Shown piece after piece: positions 53,492-62,504 of a DNA stretch of 64,000 nucleotides. Within the stretch, counting starts at the first letter, position 1; each line of letters begins with the position of its first letter. Source of the stretch: Maribacter orientalis. Its GTDB lineage: Bacteria; Bacteroidota; Bacteroidia; Flavobacteriales; Flavobacteriaceae. The stretch spans positions 434,001-498,000 of the forward strand of contig NZ_FNZN01000004.1 in assembly GCF_900109345.1 (NCBI RefSeq), written 5' to 3'. Made by a program: the position numbers and the translations under genes. Below the pieces are notes generated by a model. It had not been told where the DNA came from, searched no databases, and saw only the letters and a list, made by a program, of their open reading frames with translations.

Positions 53492-53499
53492 TATTTTTG
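53492..53499 (+). promoter_or_regulatory. -7 box of the crtY promoter
   Basis: TATTTTTG matches TAnnTTTG and lies 42 bases before the crtY ATG. The -33 element is unclear. Confidence 0.4.
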
Positions 53500-53541
53500 A
53501 CATTATAGGAACGTCTGACCGTCAAATACCTTGAAATATTC

Positions 53542-54684
53542 ATGAACAAGTACGACTACATTATTATTGGTGCTGGCGCATCTGGCTTATTGTTAGCAGA
53601 TGCTATGGGGAATGATTCTTTTTTTGCAGATAAAAAGATTCTTATTCTTGATAAAGACGCTAAAAAAACGAATGATCGAACTTGGTGCTATTGGGAAAAA
53701 GGTAAAGGACAATTCGATGATATTGTTCATAAACAATGGGACGAAATTCATTTTGAAGGCACTCAAATTTCTAAAAGAAACAATATTGCACCCTACTCCT
53801 ATAAAATGATAAGGGGTATTGATTTCTACAATCACTATTTAAATAGAAATGAGGGTTATAAAAATATAACTTTTAAACAAGATGAAGTATTAAATTTAGA
53901 GGAAACAAGTAACGAAGTAACTGTTCGCACCTTAAATAATAATTACGTTGCAGACTATATATTCACAAGTCTTTTTAATTATAAAATGGCTACCCAGCAA
54001 AAGAAATATCCTGTTTTGCAACAGCATTTTATTGGTTGGGAGATAAAAACCAAAGACCCTATATTCAATACTTCCGAAGTTACCTATATGGACTTTTCCA
54101 TACCTCAAAAAGGGAACACTCGTTTTATGTATGTGTTACCATATTCAAATAATACTGCACTAATAGAGTATACCTTATTTTCAGAAAAATTACTTCCAAA
54201 ACAAGAATATGAAGAGGCCATAAAAAATTATATATGGGATAGGTATAAATGCAAAGACTATACAATCATTGATAAAGAGACTGGCAGTATACCCATGACT
54301 GCTTACGATTTTAGAGAACATCATTCAAATAGAATACGGTATATAGGCACTGCTGGTGGCTGGGCCAAGCCAAGCACAGGCTATACCTTAATGAGCACAG
54401 CAAAAAAGGTACCTCAGCTAATTAACCATATTAAGAATGGAAAGCCACTAAAAAAATTAAAATTGAAGAATAAATTTTGGTACTACGACCTTCTGTTTCT
54501 TGATGTAATACACCATGATAACGCAAATGGCTATAGGGTCTTTGAATCACTATTTAAATCATTGAGCCCTCAAATGGTTTTCAAGTTTTTAGATGAGAAA
54601 ACCAATTTATGGGAAGATATCATCTATATAAATGCCTGCCCTAAAACTCCCTTTATAAAAGCCTTTTTTAAACGATTATCCTAA
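53542..54684 (+). CDS. crtY: Lycopene beta-cyclase (CrtY type)
   Basis: A 380-residue flavoprotein with the N-terminal dinucleotide fold IIIGAGASGLLLADAM, then LDKDAKKTNDRTWCYWE, VLPYSNNTALIEYTLFS and IRYIGTAGGWAKPSTGYTL, all hallmarks of lycopene cyclases. It closes both ends of lycopene to beta-rings, giving beta-carotene for zeaxanthin-type pigments. The 3' end overlaps the convergent polyprenyl synthase gene by 4 bases. Other crt genes are outside the window. Confidence 0.9.
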   Translation: MNKYDYIIIGAGASGLLLADAMGNDSFFADKKILILDKDAKKTNDRTWCYWEKGKGQFDDIVHKQWDEIHFEGTQISKRNNIAPYSYKMIRGIDFYNHYLNRNEGYKNITFKQDEVLNLEETSNEVTVRTLNNNYVADYIFTSLFNYKMATQQKKYPVLQQHFIGWEIKTKDPIFNTSEVTYMDFSIPQKGNTRFMYVLPYSNNTALIEYTLFSEKLLPKQEYEEAIKNYIWDRYKCKDYTIIDKETGSIPMTAYDFREHHSNRIRYIGTAGGWAKPSTGYTLMSTAKKVPQLINHIKNGKPLKKLKLKNKFWYYDLLFLDVIHHDNANGYRVFESLFKSLSPQMVFKFLDEKTNLWEDIIYINACPKTPFIKAFFKRLS

Positions 54685-55655
54685 ACCGTTCTATTCATTA
54701 AATTCTCACCGAACTGTTGCAGCAAGTCTTTCTTATCTTTCGCCAGTTCAATGTTATTTAGTACTTCAAAAGCCTTTGCAGTGTAATCGGCAATTGCAAC
54801 CCGTGTAGCTTCGTCTGCTTTGGTTTTTTCAAAAATAGAGCGAACAGCATTTACTTTCGTTTCCGACTCTTTAGGTTGTATCGAGTATAAATGTTCAAGC
54901 TCTTTTGTCATCATTTCTGAACCCGAACTCATAGCTTTTAGGAAAAGAAAGGTTTTCTTATTTTCAATAATATCACCACCAACTTGTTTTCCAAAAGTTT
55001 TGGGATCCCCGAAAACATCTAAATAGTCATCTTGTAACTGAAAGGCTATACCTAAGTTTAACCCGAAAGCATACATTTGTTCTTGAGATTTTTCAGATGC
55101 ACCAGCAACAATAGCCCCCATTTTTAATGCTGCTGCAACTAAAACAGCAGTTTTATACTCAATCATTTTTAAATACTCTGGCAACATAACATCGTCGCGT
55201 GTCTCAAAATCGACATCATATTGTTGTCCTTCACATACTTCTAAAGCTGTTTTGCTAAAAAGTTGCGCCAATTGCCTAAATATTAGAGGCTCATAATTTT
55301 CAAATAGCTGGTATGCCATAATCAACATAGCATCTCCAGATAAAATACCCGTATTTATATCCCATTTTTCGTGTACAGTTATCTCGCCACGTCTTACAGG
55401 AGCGTCATCCATAATATCATCGTGTACTAATGAAAAATTATGAAATACTTCTACTGCCAAAGCTGCATCCAAGGCTTTTTTATAATCCGTATTGAAAATT
55501 TCGGCTGTTAGCAATACCAAAACAGGTCTAAGTCTTTTACCTCCTAAGCCTAAAATATAAGTGATTGGCTCATACAGGTTTCTCGGTTCTTTTGTAAGCT
55601 GTTTAGAATTTAAATAATTGATAAACTCTTCTCGATATTCATTTATAGAATGCAT
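54681..55655 (-). CDS. Polyprenyl diphosphate synthase (isoprenoid chain elongation)
   Basis: A 324-residue trans-prenyl transferase from the ATG at 55655 (MHSINEYREEF). The first Asp-rich motif is LVHDDIMDDAPVRRG, the second FQLQDDYLDVFGD, and GGKRLRP lies near the start. It condenses isopentenyl diphosphate with allylic diphosphates; chain length (C15, C20 or longer) cannot be fixed here. Next to crtY, a geranylgeranyl product for carotenoids is plausible. Confidence 0.9.
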   Translation of the reverse strand: MHSINEYREEFINYLNSKQLTKEPRNLYEPITYILGLGGKRLRPVLVLLTAEIFNTDYKKALDAALAVEVFHNFSLVHDDIMDDAPVRRGEITVHEKWDINTGILSGDAMLIMAYQLFENYEPLIFRQLAQLFSKTALEVCEGQQYDVDFETRDDVMLPEYLKMIEYKTAVLVAAALKMGAIVAGASEKSQEQMYAFGLNLGIAFQLQDDYLDVFGDPKTFGKQVGGDIIENKKTFLFLKAMSSGSEMMTKELEHLYSIQPKESETKVNAVRSIFEKTKADEATRVAIADYTAKAFEVLNNIELAKDKKDLLQQFGENLMNRTV

Positions 55656-55814
55656 TCTCGCAATTTTTATCAAAAATAGAATAAATATGTTTTGTAATAA
55701 GCCCTTTTAATCATTGAAGGTTCGATTCTTGAAGACATACGTTATAGAAAATAAAAAAGTATAACTATCTAAGGTTTTACATGAAAAATAATTAACCCAT
55801 AAGCAGTTATTAAT

Positions 55815-56831
55815 CTATAGAGAATTACGTTTAATCAATTTTGAAGGCATAATAACTTGAGTGGTATCTTCATTTTTTAAATGCTTGGCTGCCATTTTAG
55901 CCATCTCTTTAAAATCAGTAGAAATCGTTGTAATTCCACCAAATACTATCTCTTTGGCAACATTATCATTCTGAGAAAGAATTCCAATATCTTCGCCGAT
56001 TTTATACTTTTTCCGAACGCAATCTCTTAAAATATGCCACAAAATAGTATCTCCTAAAACAAAATAAAGAGTACCCTTAAAGGCAGTGCCTAAAGAATAA
56101 TTATTTTTTACCGTTCCATTAATATTATAATCTTTAAGAAATCTCTCGAATGCAATTCGGATCGAAATTGGAGAGTAATCACTTTCTTCATTAAAGTATA
56201 AAATAAGGTTTTTGTATTTTTTAATTTCGGGGAGCAATTGCACTAACGATGTATAAATGACTTCTTCAAATTCTTGAGAAATATAAGAGAATGATTTCCC
56301 TAGATCTAAATACCTATCTACCAATAATAATTTTTTTGGATCAATACTTTGTAGTAACGGTACCACCTTTTGGTTTTGAATAGGGGCAATTACATACATG
56401 CCGTACTTACCTTTAATATTGGTCAGTATGGTTTCAAAAATGGTTAAATTATTGTGATGAAAAAAAACATCGATTTGAAATCGTTTACCCATCTCTTTCC
56501 TAAATGTTTTGTAAAATTCTTCCTGATAACTTTGGAAAGCGAATAATAGCAAGGCCATTCTTTTGGTAATATTCGTTTCTTGACTTATAACAAAATAGCC
56601 CTTAAGCTGTCTAGACTCTATTAAGCCTCTGTTCTTAAGCTCTTCGTAAGCCTTAAAAATAGTTTTTCTAGCATAGCCAATTTCTTCAACCATGTTATTA
56701 ATTGAAGGTAATTGATCGCCTATAGACAGGGTGCCGTCTTCAATTGACGCTATAATCCCTTGCACCAATTGTTCGTGCTTTGAAAGATTATTATTTAGGG
56801 TGAAGGTTAAAATTCTTCTAACAATCGGCAT
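55815..56831 (-). CDS. GntR-family regulator with periplasmic-binding-protein-like sensor
   Basis: A 338-residue regulator from the ATG at 56831. Residues ~10-75 are a GntR winged HTH (LVQGIIASIEDGTLSIGDQLPSI, YARKTIFKAYEELKNRGLIE). The rest is a LacI/periplasmic-binding type sensor (YGMYVIAPI, LLLVDRYLD, ENGILSQNDN-like IGILSQNDNVAKE, GGITTISTDFKEM). This class senses sugars in Bacteroidota. It is divergent from the susCD pair and probably regulates it. Confidence 0.88.
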   Translation of the reverse strand: MPIVRRILTFTLNNNLSKHEQLVQGIIASIEDGTLSIGDQLPSINNMVEEIGYARKTIFKAYEELKNRGLIESRQLKGYFVISQETNITKRMALLLFAFQSYQEEFYKTFRKEMGKRFQIDVFFHHNNLTIFETILTNIKGKYGMYVIAPIQNQKVVPLLQSIDPKKLLLVDRYLDLGKSFSYISQEFEEVIYTSLVQLLPEIKKYKNLILYFNEESDYSPISIRIAFERFLKDYNINGTVKNNYSLGTAFKGTLYFVLGDTILWHILRDCVRKKYKIGEDIGILSQNDNVAKEIVFGGITTISTDFKEMAKMAAKHLKNEDTTQVIMPSKLIKRNSL

Positions 56832-57081
56832 AAAATACAATTATAAACAATCGAATATACAATATAATCAAGGTTATCAAAATGCCGCGAGACTTAGATA
56901 TGCCTTGCGCTTATAGGAATACTTAAAAAATATTCATCACTCCAACAAAAAAATTATCACTACGTAATAATCTAGAAAATACTTGTTCTTGCTATTCGAG
57001 CAACCTTAAAATTAAGCCGATTCCCATATTGGTTTAATTGAACATAAATGGTCTTTAAATATTCAATTTTATTAAGTAGCA

Positions 57082-57096
57082 TTTGTTATAAACAAA
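57082..57096. promoter_or_regulatory. Candidate GntR-type operator
   Basis: TTTGTT-ATA-AACAAA is a perfect 6-bp inverted repeat about 100 bases upstream of the susC -7 box. Ten of its bases (TTATAAACAA) recur 10 bases upstream of the regulator's own start. Confidence 0.4.
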
Positions 57097-57188
57097 ATTG
57101 AGCAAATACCATATTATTATATTTTTATAACATTTTTTACAAATTCAAAATATATTAAGGTTTAATTTATATAATTAACATTTTATTA

Positions 57189-57196
57189 TATATTTG
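57189..57196 (+). promoter_or_regulatory. -7 box of the susC promoter
   Basis: TATATTTG is an exact TAnnTTTG match; it implies a 5' leader of about 100 bases before the susC ATG. Confidence 0.5.
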
Positions 57197-57304
57197 TTTG
57201 TAGTAGCATAGTGTATCATAGTCTCCGCATTTGAACAATGCTCTCAATAGAATTACGATACCTATGATTACAAAATAACTAACAACCCAAAAGAACCTAT
57301 TTTT

Positions 57305-60300
57305 ATGAATCAACTAATTAATTTTCCTAAGTTTTTCATGATTCGAAGTCATGCAATCTTAACGATGGTTTTCTTTTTTGGTGGGCTACTCTTAACGAGT
57401 ATACACGCTCAAGAAGTAAAAGTATCGGGTACCGTAACATCAGCTGCGGACAACATGCCATTACCTGGCGTTTCGGTCATCGATGCAAAAAATCCTACAA
57501 GAGGGGTACAAGCAGATTTTGACGGAAACTTCACGATTACTCTAGACGATGGCAATACCAGTTTGCGCTTTAGCTATATTGGTTTTAAATCTGCTGTTGT
57601 TCCAGTTAACAATCAAAACACTATTAATGTATCTCTAGAAGAAGATGTGGCAAATCTAGAAGAAGTAGTTGTGGTTGGTTATGGTACTCAAAAGAAGGCA
57701 ACAGTTACCGGTGCGGTTACAGCGGTTCAAGGGCCAGTTCTTGAAAGCTCACCCGCAATTAGTGTCTCTAACTCCCTTGCTGGTAGATTACCAGGTGTAG
57801 TTATTATCCAAACAAGTGGAGAACCCGGTAATGATCAATCGACAATTAGTATTCGTGGTACCAATACATTAGGTAACAATCAACCATTGATTGTTATTGA
57901 TGGTATTCCTGATAGAGATGGTGGTATTAGCCGTATTAATTCAAATGACATAGCAAATATTTCAGTTTTGAAAGATGCTTCTGCAGCCATCTATGGAGCT
58001 AGAGCAGCAAACGGTGCTATAATTGTCACGACAAAAACTGGCAATGTCGGTAAAATGGAAGTGAAATACAACGCTGATTTTGGTCTTACTAGACCAACAA
58101 GAGTTCCTGAAATGGCTAGCGCCGTTGAGTATCAGACCATCATGAACGAATTGGCCATTTATAACAGTAATATTCCTGCAGGTCAATGGGGTGCAGCAAG
58201 TAGCGCATTTCAAAATAATGGCAGTTATACTATTCCAGGAAGTAGTCCGGCAGAAACTGTAAACGCAGCATTTAGCCCTGAGACCATTAACAACCATAGA
58301 ACTAATGCTGATCCATGGTTATACCCAGACACAGATTGGTTCGGTGCTACGTTTCAAGATTGGGCAGAACAACAACGGCATAATCTTTCTGTAAGTGGCG
58401 GAAGTGAAGATCTCAAATACTACGCATCACTTGGGTATTCAGATCAAGGTGCTATTTACAAAAATTCCGCCAACCGCTATCAGCAATATAACTTTAGAAT
58501 TAATACCGATGCCAAAATCAACGAGTATCTTTCTACTAAGTTGAGCATGGGTTACAGAAAAGAGAATAGAAACTTCCCAACAGAAAGTGCTGGCGCCATT
58601 TTCAGAATGTTGATGAGAGGTAGACCCAATGAGCCAGCAGTTTGGCCAAATGGATTACCAGGACCAGATATAGAAAATGGACAACAGCCTGTAGTTATTA
58701 CTACAAATGCAACGGGTTATGATAATCAACCAACCGATTATTTGCAATTTACAGGTTCTGTAGATATCAAAAACCCTTGGGTTGATGGCTTAACATTAAC
58801 CTTATTGGCTGGTGTCGATCAAAGCCAACAGCGCAGAAAATTATGGCAAACACCTTGGACACTTTATTCATTGGATCGTGCCAATTATATCGCAACCGGA
58901 AATCCTGTTTTAAGTGGGGCAATACGATCTAATTTTACCGACCCAAGGTTAACACAATCATCGTTAAACGTTTTAAACACCAACCTAACTGGTTTATTAA
59001 ATTATGACAAAACAATAGGTGATGATCACACAATTAATTTACTAGCTGGTGTAACCCGTGAAAATTTTCAAGGGGAGTTTCTATCGGCCTTTAGAAGAAA
59101 TTACTTATCCGCTGCTGTTGATCAAATTGGCGTAGGTGGTGAAGATGGACAGGTTACTGATGGTTTTGGGTATAACAGGACCCGCTTAGGGTATTATGGT
59201 CGTGCACAATACAACTTCAAGGAAAAATACTTAGCCGAATTCATTTGGCGTTATGATGGATCCTATATCTTCCCAGGCGATGATCGTTTTGGTTTTTTTC
59301 CAGGATTCTTGGTTGGATGGAATATCAATAAAGAAGATTGGTTCAATGTTGAGTCAATCGATTACCTAAAACTACGTGCCTCCTACGGTCAAATGGGTAA
59401 TGATCAGGTATTCTTTCAAGGTGCGCTACAGGAATATGCCTATTTATCCATTTATGATTTTGGTAGTTATCCAATAGACGGTAACGTACAAACTACCCTT
59501 ACAGAGCCATTATTAGCAAACCCTAGTTTTACATGGGAGCGGGCAAACAACCTCAATGTAGGTCTTGACGGTATTACCCTCAACGGAAAATTGAGCTTTA
59601 CTTTAGAGTACTTTTTAAACAGACGTGATCAGATCTTGATTCAAAAAACAGGTTCTACACCAGGTTCTTCAGGCATATCAGATTTATTACCTCCTGTTAA
59701 TGCCGGTAAAGTAGATAACGAAGGCTTTGAATTTGCCTTAAATTATTATGGTGGTGATGCAGATAGCTTTAAATGGGATGTTGGTGTAAATGGTGGTTAT
59801 GCTCAGAACAGTGTAGTCTTTTTAGATGAAATTCCTGGTGCACCAGATTATCAATTACAAGAAGGCAAACCAATTGGTTCTTACTTAGTATATGAATCTG
59901 ATGGAGTTTTTATCGATGAGGCGGCCGTTTCAAGTAATACATTAGATTACAGTGCTGTAAAACCACAATTGGAACCAGGAGACATGAAATTTAAGGACAT
60001 TAATGGTGATGGCGCCATCAATGATTTGGACCAGGTTCGATTGGATAATAGTATTGTGCCAAACTTTAACTTTGGCGCAACCTTTAACGCCTCCTATAAG
60101 AATTTTGATTTATCGGTTCTTTTACAAGGTGCTACAGGCGCAAAGCTACCTATCCTAACTGAATCAGGAGATATAGGCAATTACCTTAAATATAGTTTTG
60201 ATAATAGGTGGAGTCCAGATAACCCAAGTAGTGTACACCCAAGATTGGCAAGTAGGGGTGATACGTATTACAGTGGAGGTGCATACGGCAACAATACTTA

Positions 60301-60532
60301 TAATTTATATAGCAAGGATTATATTAGACTTAAAAACGTTCAAATAGCATATAATTTCCCAAAAGGAATGATTGACCAATTTGGATTATCTGCATTTAGA
60401 GTTTATATGAGTGGTCTTAATTTGGCAACTTGGGCGGCACAAGACATTTATGATCCTGAATCAACGAGTAATAGTGGTCAGTTTTATCCACAACAGTCCA
60501 TTATTAACACAGGTTTTAGTTTAACATTTTAA
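57305..60532 (+). CDS. SusC-type TonB-dependent outer-membrane transporter
   Basis: A 1075-residue nutrient importer. A signal peptide (to IHAQ) precedes a CarboxypepD_reg domain (~33-110: VSGTVTSAADNMPLPGVSV). The SusC signature EEVVVVGYGTQKKATVTGAV, the plug (GRLPGVVI, LIVIDGIPDRDGG, ISVLKDASAAIYGARAANG) and the 22-strand barrel follow, ending NTGFSLTF. It imports oligosaccharides or other large nutrients with the SusD-like lipoprotein encoded next. The substrate is unknown, and no glycosidase is in the window. Confidence 0.95.
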   Translation: MNQLINFPKFFMIRSHAILTMVFFFGGLLLTSIHAQEVKVSGTVTSAADNMPLPGVSVIDAKNPTRGVQADFDGNFTITLDDGNTSLRFSYIGFKSAVVPVNNQNTINVSLEEDVANLEEVVVVGYGTQKKATVTGAVTAVQGPVLESSPAISVSNSLAGRLPGVVIIQTSGEPGNDQSTISIRGTNTLGNNQPLIVIDGIPDRDGGISRINSNDIANISVLKDASAAIYGARAANGAIIVTTKTGNVGKMEVKYNADFGLTRPTRVPEMASAVEYQTIMNELAIYNSNIPAGQWGAASSAFQNNGSYTIPGSSPAETVNAAFSPETINNHRTNADPWLYPDTDWFGATFQDWAEQQRHNLSVSGGSEDLKYYASLGYSDQGAIYKNSANRYQQYNFRINTDAKINEYLSTKLSMGYRKENRNFPTESAGAIFRMLMRGRPNEPAVWPNGLPGPDIENGQQPVVITTNATGYDNQPTDYLQFTGSVDIKNPWVDGLTLTLLAGVDQSQQRRKLWQTPWTLYSLDRANYIATGNPVLSGAIRSNFTDPRLTQSSLNVLNTNLTGLLNYDKTIGDDHTINLLAGVTRENFQGEFLSAFRRNYLSAAVDQIGVGGEDGQVTDGFGYNRTRLGYYGRAQYNFKEKYLAEFIWRYDGSYIFPGDDRFGFFPGFLVGWNINKEDWFNVESIDYLKLRASYGQMGNDQVFFQGALQEYAYLSIYDFGSYPIDGNVQTTLTEPLLANPSFTWERANNLNVGLDGITLNGKLSFTLEYFLNRRDQILIQKTGSTPGSSGISDLLPPVNAGKVDNEGFEFALNYYGGDADSFKWDVGVNGGYAQNSVVFLDEIPGAPDYQLQEGKPIGSYLVYESDGVFIDEAAVSSNTLDYSAVKPQLEPGDMKFKDINGDGAINDLDQVRLDNSIVPNFNFGATFNASYKNFDLSVLLQGATGAKLPILTESGDIGNYLKYSFDNRWSPDNPSSVHPRLASRGDTYYSGGAYGNNTYNLYSKDYIRLKNVQIAYNFPKGMIDQFGLSAFRVYMSGLNLATWAAQDIYDPESTSNSGQFYPQQSIINTGFSLTF

Positions 60533-60542
60533 AAAAAAAATC

Positions 60543-62420
60543 ATGAAAAAAAGAAAATTAGTACTCTTAGGCCTGTTAACGGTAGCCTTAATACCGATAT
60601 CATGTAATGAAGACTTTTTAGAGACACAACCTTTAGATTCTATATCAGCAGATGCCACTTGGGCAGATGGTGCATTATCACAAGCATTTGTATTTAATGT
60701 GTATTCATCCCTTGGCTATGGAGGGTTTGAAGAAGAAGGACTTGCATCTCTAACTGATGAAGCAATGTTTACGCATTCTGGTAGAGGAATTAATGTAATC
60801 ACAGAAGGATCACTTTCCCCATCAGGAACAGGTAACGTAAACATCATTCCACAATGGAATGAGATGTATTTGGCAATTCGTAAGGCAAATATTGCCATAC
60901 AAGAATTACCTAACGCTACGTTCGATGATCAAAGCCTAAAAGATCGCTTACTCGGTGAAGCGCATTTCCTTAGGGCATATTACTATCATCAATTAATGCG
61001 CTATTATGGAGGTGCACCACTAATTGACAGACCATATGGTTTGGATGAAGACTATTCAGTAGCCAGAAGTACTTTTGCAGAAAATATTGATTTTATAGTT
61101 GCTGATTTAGATCAAGCAATTTCGTTACTAGATGGCAAGGATTTTACCGCTGGCAGAGCATCTAAATTAAGCGCTATGGGTCTTAAATCAAGAGTATTGA
61201 TTTATGCGGCAAGCGACTTACGTGATGGTCCAACAGCAAGTGCTAAATCTTCAGTTTTAGGAAGTTATTCTAACCTTGATTTAGTAGCCTACACTTCAGG
61301 TGATAGAGCTGCACGTTGGAATACTGCTAAAGCAGCAGCTAAGGCTGTTTTAGATGAAACGACAGGTTACAAATTAGATTTAACCTCACCCGCAACTGCC
61401 GAGGAAGCTAAAGAAACTTATATTTCGATTGCAATGGGTGGTGGAAGCGCTATAGGTGATCCAGCGGCAAGAGCAGAATTACTTTTTGAACGTACTCATA
61501 CACCATTATTTACCGTAGAAAGCAATTGGCCTTTAGGTGGAATTCACCAAGGTATAAACAACGGTCCTAACGGATATCACAACTGGGCAGGTAACACCCC
61601 TATTCAGCAATTGGTTGATGATTATCAGATGATGGATGGTTCTGATTTTGACTGGAGTAATCCTGAGCATGCAGCTGCTCCTTATGAGAATAGAGATCCA
61701 AGACTTTCTGCAACTATTCTTTATGACGGTTCTGGATGGAAACCAAGACCATCAGATGTTGCAGCAATCGACCCTTATGATGAGATTCAAACCGGCACCT
61801 ATGCCGATGGTTCTGGCGGCATAATTAACGGTGTTGATATGCGAGACTCTCCTATAGAAAACTGGAACGGTAGTAGAACAGGTTATTATGTTAGAAAATT
61901 TATTGATGCAGATCCGGCTGTAGTAGACAACCAATCTAGTGCACAAGTAGTTCCTTGGCCATTTATACGATATACTGAAATAGTTCTTAATTACGTTGAA
62001 GCTTCTATCGCTACTGGCGATGAAGGTGAAGCTAGAAACTGGCTGAATAAACTTCGATATAGAGCAGGTATGCCTGCAATTACTGCATCTGGCGCAGACT
62101 TGTTAGAAGCCTATATAAACGAAAGAAGAGTTGAATTGGCATATGAAGAACATAGATTTCATGATGCAAGAAGATGGATGATAGCTGACCAAACTTTAGG
62201 TCGTGGCATAAAAGTGATGAAAGTTACTGCTAGCCTAAAAGCAGGTGCTACTCCAAGAACTCCATATCAATATGACCCAACAGTATACGATTATACCTAT
62301 ACCGTTGTTGATAATAATGATAACGAGACAAGAACTTGGGATGACAAAATGTACTTCATGCCATTAAGCAGGGATGAGATTAACCGTAATGAATTATTAG
62401 TTCAGAATCCTGGTTATTAA
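60543..62420 (+). CDS. SusD/RagB-family nutrient-binding lipoprotein
   Basis: A 625-residue surface lipoprotein (lipobox PISC, Cys21) with SusD features: NEDFLETQPLDSIS, TPR-like helices (LLGEAHFLRAYYYHQLMRYYGG), and the C-terminal LNKLRYRAGMPAI, YINERRVELAYEEHRFHDARRW and MYFMPLSRDEINRN. It caps the SusC channel and binds the ligand. It lies 10 bases after susC, same operon; a terminator follows 39 bases later. Confidence 0.95.
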   Translation: MKKRKLVLLGLLTVALIPISCNEDFLETQPLDSISADATWADGALSQAFVFNVYSSLGYGGFEEEGLASLTDEAMFTHSGRGINVITEGSLSPSGTGNVNIIPQWNEMYLAIRKANIAIQELPNATFDDQSLKDRLLGEAHFLRAYYYHQLMRYYGGAPLIDRPYGLDEDYSVARSTFAENIDFIVADLDQAISLLDGKDFTAGRASKLSAMGLKSRVLIYAASDLRDGPTASAKSSVLGSYSNLDLVAYTSGDRAARWNTAKAAAKAVLDETTGYKLDLTSPATAEEAKETYISIAMGGGSAIGDPAARAELLFERTHTPLFTVESNWPLGGIHQGINNGPNGYHNWAGNTPIQQLVDDYQMMDGSDFDWSNPEHAAAPYENRDPRLSATILYDGSGWKPRPSDVAAIDPYDEIQTGTYADGSGGIINGVDMRDSPIENWNGSRTGYYVRKFIDADPAVVDNQSSAQVVPWPFIRYTEIVLNYVEASIATGDEGEARNWLNKLRYRAGMPAITASGADLLEAYINERRVELAYEEHRFHDARRWMIADQTLGRGIKVMKVTASLKAGATPRTPYQYDPTVYDYTYTVVDNNDNETRTWDDKMYFMPLSRDEINRNELLVQNPGY

Positions 62421-62459
62421 ATAAATTTATTGTTGAGTTAGTTTTAAATTGAGTTAATG

Positions 62460-62492
62460 AAAAAATCTATCCCTTTTTGGGATAGATTTTTT
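62460..62492 (+). terminator. Strong terminator after susD
   Basis: AAAAAATCTATCCC and GGGATAGATTTTTT form a perfect 14-bp stem around TTTTT, with the T tract in the 3' arm. It lies 39 bases after susD and 12 before the preferred start of the next gene, so it may attenuate transcription into that gene. Confidence 0.8.
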
Positions 62493-62504
62493 ACTTTTAA
62501 GCAA

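Larger units (their letters stand above)
56832..57304. other. Divergent regulatory region of gntR-type gene and susC
   Basis: 473 AT-rich bases. TTATAAACAA occurs at 56841-56850 (just before the regulator start) and again at 57086-57095 inside a palindrome. The susC promoter lies at 57189-57196. No gene is seen. Confidence 0.55.
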
